From positions 3,322,328 to 3,386,327 of the forward strand of contig CM037586.1 of NCBI GenBank assembly GCA_021018995.1: a DNA stretch of 64,000 nucleotides. Direction: 5' to 3'. The notes under the pieces were generated by a model that worked only from the letters and a program-made list of their open reading frames with translations, was not told where the DNA came from and made no database searches. Source of the stretch: Chloranthus sessilifolius (lineage: Eukaryota; Streptophyta; Magnoliopsida; Chloranthales; Chloranthaceae). Below, in pieces: positions 8,828-20,299 of this stretch. Numbering within the stretch: position 1 is the stretch's first letter; each line of letters opens with the position of its first letter. The position numbers and the translations under genes are program-made.

Positions 8828-11800
8828 ATGGCTTCGGATGAGATTCTCGGTACTCTTAGAGCTATGCGAGAAGAATTGGGTGCGATTAATGCACGTCTGA
8901 ATATCATAGAGCAAGCCCAAACATCCCTACGAGTTGATAATGATAGATTACGTGATCAAATCAACCAACTAGAAGTGATGGGTGGAGTTGAGATGACTAA
9001 GATCCCGAGGTTCAACTCCTTAAGAATGTCCGAGTTGAGATTCCAACTTTCAATGGAAGAATGGACCCTACAGTCTTCCTCGATTGGCTTTCCAACATGG
9101 ACCAACACTTTTATTGTTATGCCATGAATGACAACCGTTGTGTCAGACTCGCTAAAATGAAATTGGTTGGTCAAGCTCGACTTTTTTGGCTCAATGTCGA
9201 GCGTATTCAGGTGAATATGGGTTGTCCTCCCATTACCTGTTGGGAAGACATGAAGGAACAACTTATTGAGAAGTATGTTCCTTTATCATACCACCAACGC
9301 CTCCTTGACCAGTGGCAAAATTTAAGCCAAGGTGGTATGCTTGTGACTGATTACTTACCAAATTCAAAGAGTTCATTATGAGGGCAAAAGTATCAGAAGA
9401 CCGTGAAATCATGAGAATTGAAAAGGGAAAAGGCGTAGTTGGAGAATCCTCAAGGGCAGCTCCTCAATAAAGTGCTATAAATATCATGACATAGGTCACT
9501 TTGCACCCAATGCCCTACGAAAGACTCCCAAAGGATTCTATGCATTGAGGGAGAGGATGATGATGATGAGGTAGGGGTCGAAAAAGAAGTAATTGAGCCG
9601 GTCAGCACACTCAGGGATGAAGAAGGTGATGCTATTGGTCATGCTTTAGTTGTAAGGTGTGCAATTGCACAACCTCAACGGGATGAAAAGGATGACTGGC
9701 GGAGGGAGAACATCTTTCACACCTTTACGAGATTTGGTGAAAAGAATTGCAGGGTCATCGTGGATAGTGATATTTGCATTAATGTAATATCAATTCATGT
9801 CGTATGCCACTTGGGGTTTACACCCGAAGCCCACCCGAGACCTTATAAAGTCGCATGGATCAACTCTTCATCCATTCCCGTGTCGAAAAGGTGTCGTGTA
9901 CTGATTCAGTTAGGTTCTTATTTGGACAGCTTATGGTGTGTTGAGGTGTCGATGGATGTGAGCCATATTATTTTGGGAAGGCCGTGGCTCTACGACATAG
10001 ACGTGACTCTTTCTGGTCGATCAAACATATGACCGTTCATGCATAAGAGCAAAAAGATTACTTTACACCCTTTGCCTCCCAAAACACCATCGACCAACAA
10101 AATCGAGAAGAAGGGTGAATCTTCCAAATCAGTTAAATATTGTAAGCCCATCCGAATTTGAGAAAACATCGCTAGATGAGAGTGTGGTGTACGTAGTCAT
10201 CACCGTTGAGAGTGCTCTCGAGTTCGTGAGCGAGTGTCCCACAGAGGTTGAGCCGATTTTGAAAGAGTTTACGGATATCATCCCTGAAGACCTCCCAAAC
10301 GAACTCCCTCCCTTGCGTGATATCCAACACGCAATAGACGTAGTTCCCGGATCTACCTTACCAAACCTGCCCCACTATAGGATGAATCCGATTGAACACA
10401 CCGAGTTGACTCGGCAAGTCAATGAGCTTCTTCAGAAGGGGGTCATCCAAGAGAGCATGAGCCCGTGTGCCATACATGCCCTACTCACTCTTAAGAAAGA
10501 TGGTACTTGGCGTATGTGTGTGGATAGCCGTGTACTCAACAAGATTACAGTTAAGTATCGGTTTCCTATACCACGGCTCGTTGACATGCTCGATATGATG
10601 GTTGGTGCCACTATCTTTTCTAAGATAGACCTTAAGAGTGACATCCATCAAATCCGAATCTGCCTCGGTGATGAGTGGAAAACAACCTTTAAGACTAAAG
10701 ACGGTCTTTATGAGAGGACGGTCATGCCATTTGGGCTTCTAACGCCCCTAGTACTTTCATGATACTGATGACCAAGTGTTGAGGCCGTTTCTAGGAAAAT
10801 TCCTTGTTGTTTATTTCGATGACATCCTGATCTACAGTCATGACGAGGAACAACACTTGAACCACCCTAGGTTAGTTGGTTAAACCCTCAAGAGCGAGAA
10901 GTTTTTTGCAAATCTCAAGAAATGCACCTTCATGCAACGTTCTGTTGTCTTCTTGGGATTCATTATCTCGGCCGATGGAATGGTCGTAGACCCCGAAAAG
11001 GTTAAAGTCATTGTGGAGTGGCCCGAACCTGAGAACATACACGATGTCCACAGCTTCCATGGTTTGGCTACTTTTCATCGTCGCTTCATCAGAAGCTTTA
11101 GCACCATCATGGCCCTAATCATAGATTGCATGAGAAAGGGATATTTTAAATGGGGCAAAGCCGCGACGAAAGCCTTTGCTGAGATCAAACAACGAATGAG
11201 TAGTGCAGCCGTCATGTAATTGCCGAATTTTTCCAAAGTATTCAAAGTTGCATGCGACGCATCGGGTGTAGGCATAGGAGTGCTTAGCCAAGAGGTCACC
11301 CTGTACACTATTTTAGTGAAAAACTTAATGAGACAAAGCAAAAATACTCCACCTATGACAAGGAGTTTTATGCGGTCGTTCGATCTCTTTGGTACTAGAA
11401 ACGTTGCCTTAGACCGTAGGAATTTGGACTGTTCTCTGACCAAATTCCTTACGCTTTCTTACTTCACAAAAAAAGTTGAACCCAAGGCACACGAAGGGGG
11501 TTGAGTACCTTCAAGAGTTCACATTTGTGTTAAAGCATTAGGCTAGTGTTGAAAATAGGGCTGCTGATGCACTTAGTCATTGAGTGGCGACTTTGCACTT
11601 CATGAGCACCGAGGTCGTTGGGTTTGAACGACTAAAGGATGAGTACCCTGATTGCTCAGATTTTGAGATTGAGTACACTGCTCTCCTTAGTGACTCGACT
11701 GGCACACACTCCGCGTACACCATCCAGGATGGGTACTTGTTTAAAGGCAATCGCCTTTGCATCCCCCATACTTCATTGCGAGACTTTCTCATTTGGGAGT

Positions 11801-13130
11801 TACATGCTGGAGGGATGGTCGGACATTTCAGGAGTAATAAAATTGTTACGCTCATAGAGGATAAGTTCTTTTGGCCTAGTCTGATGAGAGATGTCGCCCA
11901 AGTTGTCAAACATTGCCATACTTGCCAAGTGTCAAAACAGACTAAACAAAATATCGGCTTGTACACTCCGTTACCCGTGCCACACACACCGTGGCAAGAC
12001 CTCTCAATGGATTTCGTGCTCGGACTTCCTAAAACCCCTATGAAGAACGATTCCATTTTTGTCGTAATGGACCGCTTTTCCGAGATGGGCCACTTCATTC
12101 CTTGTTCCAAAACCTCCAATGCATCCCATATTGCTAAACTATTTTTCGCGGAGGTAATATGTCTTCATGGGTTGCCTAAAACCATTGTGTCTGACAGGGA
12201 TGTTAAGTTCACTAGTTATTTTTGAAAGACACTTTGGCACATGATGGGCACTTTGCTCCAATTCTTGATCGCTTATCACCCTCAAACGGTTGGCCAAACC
12301 GAAAGTACCAATAGGAGCCTTGGGAATCTCTTTCGTAGTCTTGTCGATGATCATGTTAGGACCTGAGATACCATTTCACCCACAGTTGAGTTTGCCTACA
12401 ATAATTCTATCAATAAGTCCATAGGCATGAGTCCTTTTGAGGGAGTACATGGTCACGGGCCTAGGACCCTATGAGATTTGATCCCCATGTCTACATCCCA
12501 TAGAGTGTCAGAGTCTGTCGATACATTTGCATAACATATACATAGCTTGCATGTCGAAATTAGACAAAAGATAAATTCAACCAATAGTCAATATAAGTTA
12601 TCCGCAGATGCTAACTGGCATTTTAAAGAATATCATGTGGGTGATTATGTGATGGTCCAATCTAGAGGTACTGAGCGATTCCCATCGAGATCTGTAAAGA
12701 AACTCCAATCTAGAGGCGCTGAGCCTTTTGGAATTTTGGCTAAGAATATCCTAATGCATACGTGATCATGATTCCTCCAGGTACGGTAGTTAGTTCAACG
12801 TTCAATGTGGAGGACTTGGTTCCTTACTTGGGTCTCACCCCATCTCCTGAAAACCGACCCCAGCCACCTCGTAGTCCCAGCCCCAACCTTGTAGCCTGTA
12901 CCTCTTCCTTCCCCAAGCAGACAGAGAACGGATGAAATAGATGATATAATCAATGATCATGCCGTCTATAAACATGACAGGGGATTTCAAAAGTACTCGG
13001 GCAAATGGGTCGACAAAGCGAAGTCTGAAAACACTTCGATTCACAAGAATGAAGTTCGCCGCTTGAACCCGGACTTGCTAGACATCTACCACGAGCATGT
13101 TTCATCGGTGATGAAACCTTTTTGGTCCAG
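8828..13130 (+). pseudogene. gag-pol region of gypsy-1 (fossil)
   Basis: Parts recognised, in order: gag at about 8828-9480 (coiled-coil-like start SDEILGTLRAMREELG, then a retrotransposon gag core); aspartic protease region at about 9740-10030; reverse transcriptase at about 10115-10900 with [18 protein letters not shown]-type and YFDDILIYS-type blocks; RNase H at about 10930-11580; integrase at about 11584-12500 with an HHCC-type zinc finger (CHTCQVSK) and the core MDFVLGLPKT and HGLPKTIVSDRD; chromodomain-like segment at about 12930-13130. The family encodes these as one polyprotein acting in cytoplasmic particles and the nucleus. It is broken, with more than ten breaks. Confidence 0.88.
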
Positions 13131-13136
13131 GGAAAT

Positions 13137-14050
13137 TGACGGGGCCGCCGAATACGTGGACATTGGTTTTGGACTACATTGCTTCTAACGACGACAAAAG
13201 AAGCGAAGAGGGAGTCCGAGTACAACATCATCAGGAGGAAGAACAAAGAAGAAAACGCCATCCAATGACGGACGTCCATGGATTCAGGACGGACGTCCGT
13301 AAATTAAGCCCCTCACTATTTTTGGAGGGACGGACGTCCGTGGACATCGTGACGGGATTTCTGTTTTTGCGAAAATTTCTTTTTTTAGTGTTTTAATAGA
13401 AGTAGGATTTTTTATTTCGAATTTATTTTGGTGGCCTATATATAGAGGCTTGTAAAGACTTTTAATTAGTCGATTGAATATTTTGAATGCTTTTATGCTT
13501 CAATATTCTTCTGCCTGAGATGGGTTTGGTGTGAGGCCAAGGGAGTGATTCCCAAAAGCTATCTTATCTTTTCTATTATCTAACACTGTTTTCTTTGAAT
13601 CTTTTACCTTTTAAATCTCTGCTTTCTTTCTAAATCTCAATCTATTGATTTCGAACCCAAAATCCTAAACCCCTTTTGAACCCTGAATCAATCAGAGCCA
13701 AAACCCTTTTCGAAACCATAACCTAAAACCAAACCATAAGCCTATTACAAAACCATAAATCCATTTCACAACCCTAGTTATAGCAAGAGAATCTACATCA
13801 GATAGAAGACGGATGCCTAAGCCTGGAAAAGCCAGAGTTCTATCTTTAGGTCGATCTCGCCTCAAATTTGAAAGTATTTGCGCATCGAATTGGACACCTT
13901 ATTCGGATCTCGTGTGAAATACCTACCAGAATTCTACGAACCCGAAGGTATCAAGTTAATTTTGAGATTAAGTTTCTTTTAGTCTATTTAATTTCGGCAA
14001 ATTCGCATCAAAATCGTATTCATGCATTTTAGGATTACCGTCCTGTGTCA
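13137..14050 (+). repeat. gypsy-1 right LTR
   Basis: Begins TGACGGGGCCGCC after a short purine tract (CCAGGGAAAT) and ends CCTGTGTCA. It carries GGACGGACGTCC repeats more densely than the left LTR, then the TATA box at 13436-13445. Compared with 7810-8694 it differs by scattered substitutions and small length changes. Confidence 0.88.
13436..13445 (+). promoter_or_regulatory. TATA box of gypsy-1 right LTR
   Basis: CTATATATAG, identical to the left LTR and at the same relative place, after a GACGTC-palindrome-rich U3. Confidence 0.6.
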
Positions 14051-17000
14051 TCATGTCTTCTCAAGCAACATCGAACATTGATTTTACAGCTATTGAGCAC
14101 ATGCCTGGTATGACCTCTCTTTTTCATTCTATATCTTCAATAGTAATCCATGTAATGTTTGTATTGCCAATGGATCCCTTGTTCCTGTTGCCGGATAAGG
14201 GATAGTATAGGTTCATGAATACCTCTTACATTAACTCCATATCTCCCAAATATGCCAATTAAGCTCCCATGTGTTCGTGGCTTACCAAAAACCATAATTG
14301 CAATGTGACTTTTTCCCTTCCAATTATGTGTTTCATGACTTGTCAACGGGGAAGGTGTTTGGTCATGGTCATGAGGAAGGGGGCTCTACCTCTTTAGTAC
14401 TAAAGTAGATTCAATGAAGATTGTTTGTACGTCTGCAATAGTTGTTATATCTTTGGAGATTGTATACTTCTGGCATACTTTGTTTGACTACCTCCTATAT
14501 CTCAACTGAATACATTGTTCCCACAACAATTTCGTTCAATTTATGACTCCAAATTACACAGTGAAGTTTGCAGTTGTCTAACCAGCATAGAGCTTTGTTT
14601 CCTGTGAGTCACAGTAGAAGTGCAATTCCCTTTCATCTTGTTCACTCTGATATCTGTGGGAATTCTCCTCTTGCTTCTATGTTTAGGTATCAATACTTTG
14701 CATCTTTATTCATGACTACACACATCTCATTACTTGGTACCAAATGAAATCAATGGATGAGGTTGCATTTATATTTTCCATGTACCATAAGTTTGTGCCG
14801 ACTCAATATAATTCATTGTGAAGGTGTAATGATCAGATAATGGAGGAGAGTTTTCCTCACATCTGTAGTCATACCTAAGAGAACATAGTATTCAGTGGCA
14901 AACTACTTATCCATACACCCCTCAAATGGAATAGCGAAGATTAAGAGTCGTCATCTTCTTGAGGTGGCTCATGTCTTGTTAATTGGTATGAATGTCCCGA
15001 AGAGGTTGTGGAATGAAGCAGTCCTTACGACATGCTTTCTCATTAATAGAATCCCTACTCATTTTCTTCAAGGCACGTCACCCTAGTCCCCTCTCTTTCT
15101 TTTACCGCCTAAAGTATTTGGTAGGTTGTGTTTTGCTGAAGAACCTAAATATCATTGTAATAAATTGGAACACAAACCTCTCCAATGCGTCTTTATTAGG
15201 TACCCTCCCTCCCAGAAAGGACACAAGTGTTATGATCTCATGTTTGTAAGACAGTTAGTATCTATGGATGCTATCTTCTTTGAGTCCACACCTTTCTTTA
15301 ATCTAGTGAGCACTTAGTGCCCTCTTTAGGTGGAGAGTAGAAAAGAAGAGAGCATTGTGCCATTACCATTTCCTGTATCAGAGATATCGTCTAAGAGTGA
15401 AAATCAATGTCTACACGAGAATGATGAAGACATGCAAGTTACTGTGGAAGTAATGTTCAAGATGGTGTAACTATTCAAACTGATGGTCCACTAGATGAAC
15501 AAAACGAAAGGGTGCAAGAGAAAGGAAAATTTTCAAAAAGAGAACTCTTCACTCATGGAATGTGGAAAAGGAACAAGCCCGCTCTTCCTTGGATTTAAAA
15601 ACCAAATTTCAATTGTAGATGCGAGTCCACATGAATGTGAAATTCCTCAAGTGTTTGAAATGGATTTGCCCATTGCATTATGTAAGGGTTCTTGATATTC
15701 CACATCTCCTTCTATTAGTAAGTTTTATATCATGTGTGTCACTTTTGCATTCCTCCTTTATATCATAATTGGATTCTATCTCTATTCCTACTAGTTTCAT
15801 TGATGGTTTGTCTCTGCAAAGATAGGAGGCTATGATTCAGGAAATGAAAATCCTGGAGTAGAATAATACATGGGAAGTTACAGTGTTGCTAAAAAAAGAG
15901 TTGTTGGTTGCAGATGTGCATATGTTGTGAAATATTGGCCAAATGGGCCTGTTTAAAGGTATAGCCCCATTAGTTTCGAAGGGATTTACACAAACCTATG
16001 GAGTTCATTGTTAGGACCACTTCACCAATTCAATGTGAAAAATGTTTTCCTACATGAATCCCTTAAAAGGGAACAAGAATGTGGCCTTAGAAAGGCAATA
16101 TATGGATTAAAGCAATCGCCAAGGCATGGCTTCAAAAGTTCAAAGACGTTATAGTCAAATTCAATTGTCAGAAGAGCCACTATGATCATACTTTTTTACT
16201 TTGTTGTCACCAGTAATGATTTGGAAGAGAGTATGAGACTCAAAACAATATTTGAGTAAAATGTTAGCTACCGAAGATATTGGTCCCTCAAATTCTTTCG
16301 TGGTATCAAAGTTGCAACTTGCAAGGTCCAAGAAGTGCAGAGACCCATGGATTCTTGTATGGCAGTGAACATGATAAACTTTGAGGATGGAGAATCTTTG
16401 AAAGATGTTTGCATGTATCAACACCTTGCAAGGATGGTTCTATATCTCACCATTACTCATCCAGATAAAGCATATGTTGTTAGTGTTGTTAGTCAACCTA
16501 GACATTCTCCATGGAGTTGTCAACTGGAGGTGGTTTAGAAGATCTTCAAATACTTATAGTCGCATCTTGGAAAAGGTTTATTTTTTTGAAATCACAGTCA
16601 CCTGCATGTTTAAGTGTTTACCAATGTTCTTAAAGGCATTCGAGAAGGCCACCTGGAAGCCCTAGCATCTTCTCGGGCAAACCGGGTTTCGGGCGCCCAC
16701 CCAAGTGACCCAAGAGCCTGCTTAAAATTTGAAAGTAGGGGCGGGGTGGATCGATTTATAAATTAACGGGTTTTTACTTGGTCGGGTTGCATTATCAAAG
16801 GGTGCATGTGCCTTTTTTTATTGGACACCACCCAACTCGCGTCGGCAACCCTTATTGCCAACAGATATGGAGCTCCTAACCGGCATTTAAACATCAGAAT
16901 GGTGTATAAATGATCTTGTACCACTAAAATTAGAATTTTTAATCTCACACCGTTGAAGCATAATTATCATTATGCCACATGGTGAACGTCTATGATCAAT

Positions 17001-17719
17001 CTAAATTGTCCAAGTGGCAATCTATCATTGAAACATGTCTTAGCCCAAAGAAACATGCCTATAACTGAATCTGAATGCATATGATAAATTAAATGCATTT
17101 ATGGTTAAATAAAGTATGTATATCACTATATGCATGTATATTCATACATATATACTTAGCCCTTGGGATCTTGGGCGCTCACCACCCAAGCGATAATTTC
17201 ACTTGCCAGACATTCACTGATTTCGAACCCGAAAAGACTTTAAGAACATTAATATTTACTGGTGCTAATTGGGTTGTTTAGTAAGTGACAAGATCCACCA
17301 CAGGCTATTGAACCTTTCTTGGAGGTAACTTGGTCACATGGAAAAGTAAGAAGTAATATGTAGAATCTAACTCAAGTGTAGAAGGTAAAACAAGGCCATG
17401 TCCTAAGGGACATAAGGGTATGTATATTTATTTCATTTTGGTTGATCTTGGTATATATGTGAAACTGCGTACGACTCACTATGGTGATAATGAAGCCGTT
17501 ATTCACATTCCAGGTTATCATGAAAAGACCAAGCATATAGAAGTTGATTATCACTTCATTAGAGAAAAAGTACAGTCTAAGGAGTATTGTATTCCACACG
17601 TTGCTTCAAAGAACCAATTTGCTGACATTCTTACCTAAGCAATTGGAAGAGATAGAATACGTTACATCACCTCCAAGTTGGATATGATAATAGCAATTTA
17701 TGCACCAACTTGAAGGGGG
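14051..17719 (+). mobile_element. Ty1/copia LTR retrotransposon copia-1, interior, fossil
   Basis: Copia-order domains are recognisable: protease region around 14140-14210 (CNVCIANGSLVPVAG), a pre-integrase and integrase core at about 14560-15110 (HLLEVAHVLLIGMNVPKRLW, a copia integrase hallmark), reverse transcriptase traces at about 15830-16200, and RNase H at about 17250-17640 (NEAVIHIPGYHEKTKHIEVD, HFIREKV, ASKNQFADILT). A polypurine tract GAAGGGGG (17712-17719) precedes the 3' LTR. It is broken, with well over ten breaks. Insertions: gypsy-1 abuts its left side, a hAT MITE lies at 16622-17251, and another MITE lies in its 3' LTR. It is the oldest layer of this block. Confidence 0.8.
16622..17251. 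mobile_element. hAT-type non-autonomous element, family E (630 bp)
   Basis: Ends are CAATGTTCTTAAAGGC at the left and, on the other strand, TAATGTTCTTAAAGTC at the right. Flanks GTGTTTAC (16614-16621) and ATATTTAC (17252-17259) agree at 6 of 8 positions. Removing the element and one flank restores a continuous RNase H-like stretch of the surrounding copia fossil, which supports the boundaries. Subterminal GGGCGCCCACCCAAG-type sequence occurs near both ends. No coding capacity. Confidence 0.7.
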
Positions 17720-18155
17720 TGTTAGGATGATTGTGTTTACCCATTATGATATGTTATGATTGTTGGGCGTCCAGTGAGGAGTATTATAAGCAAGGTAGTT
17801 AAGGTGGTGAGGCAAGTTCATGAGGAAGAGGCTCGCTACGCCATAGCGAGGTTATTTATTTGTGTAATTTTAAAAAAAAATTATTTTATCTATTAATTAG
17901 TAGTATTCTTGGTTTTATATAAGAAAAAAAATATAGGAAGAAAAAAAATCAACTATTAAAGCATCATACTCTAATTCTAATATTGAAAATTTAATGTTCT
18001 AGGAATAAACAAATATCAATAAATGCAAATCAAATATGGAACACCAACAAATTTGCAACATGGTAAGTATAAATAAATAAAAATATTATAAGATATAAAA
18101 TATTAAGTATGCATAAGGTAGTGTCGCCGACACTGGTGTTGGTAGTTGTTGTGAT

Positions 18156-18180
18156 GAGAGAGAGAGAGAGAGAGAGAGAG
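18156..18180. repeat. (GA)n microsatellite
   Basis: A run of GA dinucleotides of about 25 bp inside the family C element. Confidence 0.9.
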
Positions 18181-18225
18181 TTGAGTATTTTGCAACTTAT
18201 AAATTGAGGTTTTATGACTTGTAAG

Positions 18226-18819
18226 TAGGGCTCTCAATGGGCAGGGTTAGGGCCGGGCTAGGGTTCAATTTCCAACTTTTTTTGCCCGACTCTAACCCGG
18301 GATGCGATGTACTAAGCCCAAGCTCGGCCCATAGCGAGCTGGACTTTGGCATTTTTTCGAGTTTTTTTTGGGCAATTTTTTTTAAAATAAAATTTGATAA
18401 AAAAATTCAAATCTATTTTCACATAGAGAAAGTTTAACTGAGAGAGAGGTTTGCTTAGAGTTGAGACTTGAGATGGTAGAGATTGCGCGAAAATGAGATC
18501 CCTATTTTAAGGTTTCTATTTATAAAGGTAGTACCAATGCAGATTGCAAGTGCATTTTTACTTAAATGTCGTTGAATTTAAACCGTTCAATGGTTTAATC
18601 TCAAGGCATTTAAGTAAAATGCTCTTAATATTTTATAATATATATACTTAATTTTTTATTTTTTTATCCGGGTCGGGTGCGGGCTGAGTGTTGGAACATT
18701 CAACCCAAGCCCGACCCGAATCAATCCGGGTCACTACATGATTAGCCCAACCCAAGTTGGCTTCACAAAAGGTACCGCTTTTTTCGGGCCGTGTGCTGGC
18801 CCGGCCCATTGAGAACCTA
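18226..18819. mobile_element. hAT-type MITE, family B copy B2 (594 bp)
   Basis: Ends are TAGGGCTCTCAATGGGC and, on the other strand, TAGGTTCTCAATGGGC. The 8-bp duplication CTTGTAAG (18218-18225 and 18820-18827) is exact. Ends are rich in GGGCCGGGC and CCCGACCC, typical of a widespread plant hAT MITE group, with an AT-rich middle. It sits inside the family C element, itself inside the copia-1 LTR. A second family member is at 44205-45361. Confidence 0.92.
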
Positions 18820-19439
18820 CTTGTAAGTTAACTTTTATAATTTATATATAATAAAAATGTCATAAGTTATAAGTATTATAGATTATTATCCAAAATATAA
18901 AATAGCGTGCATAGCGATGCCATTCCGCCAGGGCGACGCTATAACATCAATATTTAGCATCATGACTATTTGGTTAAATATGTTGTTTCTCATCGTCATT
19001 CGCCATGCGAGGCCATAGCGAAGTTATAGTGTGGCCCTAACAACCGTGATTATACGTGGTATATATAATAATGAAAAAGGGTGTAACGTAATCTAATAAT
19101 ACAACATAGACACATTGTGATCAAAAGAAAAATGGCCCAAGACATCTAATATGGACCTAAGGAGGTCTAAGCAAATCTCATTCTTTCATTAGCTCCTCCA
19201 TCAAAAAAACAAAGCTTTGGGAGAGGCCAAGCACCATCCACAGAGATCATGAAGCACTGAGTCTCTCACCACATAGCAAGTACCATATTTCATATCAAAG
19301 ATTCTCTTATTTCATTCTTTCCAGATTTCACATAAAATCGTCATAAGAAGCATTCTCCATAAAATGGCTATGTTATCCCTGAAAGGAAGTAAGTCCACTC
19401 TACTAGGAAGGAAGATGCCGACTCACCTGTACATGTGAT

Positions 19440-19913
19440 CATGGGTCATAAAATCGTCCGATACCAATATGTATCGTCCGATACGTATCGGTTTTGGACC
19501 TGCGTGGTACGATACAAAGGCATTGTATCGTACCCTCTTAAAAACAATGTATTTATCGTCCGATACGGGCAATGTATCGCCTGTATTTCTTTTCCGATTG
19601 TCTACACAATCGATGGCGACTGTATAAACAATCGCCATCGATTGTGTAGACAATCGAAAAAAAAAAGTTTACGAATAAGCTAAATAAATCTTAAAAAAAG
19701 TAAAAAAAAATATAGAAAATCATTAAATTTATTTTTCTTAATTTTTTAAGTATTTTTAGGGATTTTTTGAGAAAATAAATAAATAACATTCAATGTATCA
19801 AACCGATACATTCAATGTATCGTCGATACATTGAATGTATCGGTCGATACCCGATACGTATCGTCCTGGAGGTCAAGACGATACGTATCGGTTTACCAAT
19901 ATTTTGATCCTTG
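19440..19913 (+). mobile_element. hAT internal-deletion derivative, family A copy A4 (474 bp)
   Basis: Ends are CATGGGTCATAAAATCG and, on the other strand, CAAGGATCAAAATATTGG. Flanks CATGTGAT (19432-19439) and CATGTCAT (19914-19921) match at 7 of 8. Both ends align with the 5.06 kb element at 55938-61001: the left ~150 bp share TATTTATCGTCCGATAC followed by GGCAAT-TATCGCC, and the right ~230 bp share AGAAAATCATTAAATTTATT through to the terminal repeat. In its middle is a perfect inverted repeat with 25-bp arms (19595-19619 and 19632-19656) that the large copy does not show. Best read as a deletion derivative of that element. Confidence 0.9.
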
Positions 19914-20057
19914 CATGTCATACCCCAAAACCAGCAAGGAACCAAGCCAACACTTCCATAGGTAAGGGGCAAACTTGAAGAAGTGTAGGCCCCTCTACGG
20001 CCTTGGCAAAGACATTAAGAAGTTGTTGCGAACAAGATACATCAACAAGTTCCTCAC

Positions 20058-20242
20058 CAAGGATCAAAATTTCGAGTTTCATTTCGGTTTCGGAGTGGAC
20101 AGAAACTGAAAATTTGAACATAAATTTCAATCCCATACAAAAATATGACCGAAATTTCGGCCCAAATTATCGTTTCGGTGAGGACCAAAACCGATAATTT
20201 GGACCGAAATTTCGGTAATTTCAGTCGAAATTTTGATCCTTG
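20058..20242. mobile_element. hAT-type MITE, family D copy (185 bp)
   Basis: Ends are CAAGGATCAAAATTTCGAG and, on the other strand, CAAGGATCAAAATTTCGAC. The 8-bp duplication TTCCTCAC (20050-20057 and 20243-20250) is exact. Internal units are CGAAATTTCGG and GATAATTTGGACCGAAAT. Same family as 798-906. Ends shared with family A. Confidence 0.92.
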
Positions 20243-20299
20243 TTCCTCACAAATATCAACTTCCATAGCTTCATACATTCTAATCAGATTCCACACATA

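Larger units (their letters stand above)
7810..14050 (+). mobile_element. Ty3/gypsy LTR retrotransposon gypsy-1, chromodomain-like, fossil
   Basis: A two-LTR element: LTRs at 7810-8694 and 13137-14050, flanks TCAGG / TCATG (4 of 5 bases, a plausible 5-bp target duplication), and a primer-binding site GGTATTAGAGCC just after the left LTR. Domain order is gag, protease, reverse transcriptase, RNase H, integrase, then a chromodomain-like end, the gypsy order. It is broken, with more than ten breaks, and non-functional. Over about 165 bp compared by eye the LTRs differ at roughly 5-6% of sites, suggesting an insertion a few million years old. It sits inside the copia fossil, whose interior resumes at 14051. 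It is closely related to gypsy-2 at 54210-64000. Confidence 0.9.
17791..19048. mobile_element. hAT-type non-autonomous element, family C, containing a nested MITE
   Basis: Ends are CAAGGTAGTTAAGGTGGTG and, on the other strand, CACGGTTGTTAGGGCCACAC. Flanks ATTATAAG (17783-17790) and ATTATACG (19049-19056) match at 7 of 8. Near both ends are words such as CGCTACGCCATAGCGAGG and GCGAGGCCATAGCGAAG, so the ends can pair. A family B element (18226-18819) is inserted inside, which makes the total 1258 bp; without it the element is about 656 bp. No coding capacity. Confidence 0.8.
17720..19110 (+). repeat. copia-1 3' LTR, split by a MITE
   Basis: Starts TGTTAGGATGATTG directly after the polypurine tract, runs to 17790, is interrupted by the MITE at 17791-19048, and resumes at 19049 with ATTATACGTGGTATATATAA. 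The right boundary is uncertain. Related sequence lies at 6270-6530. Confidence 0.65.
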
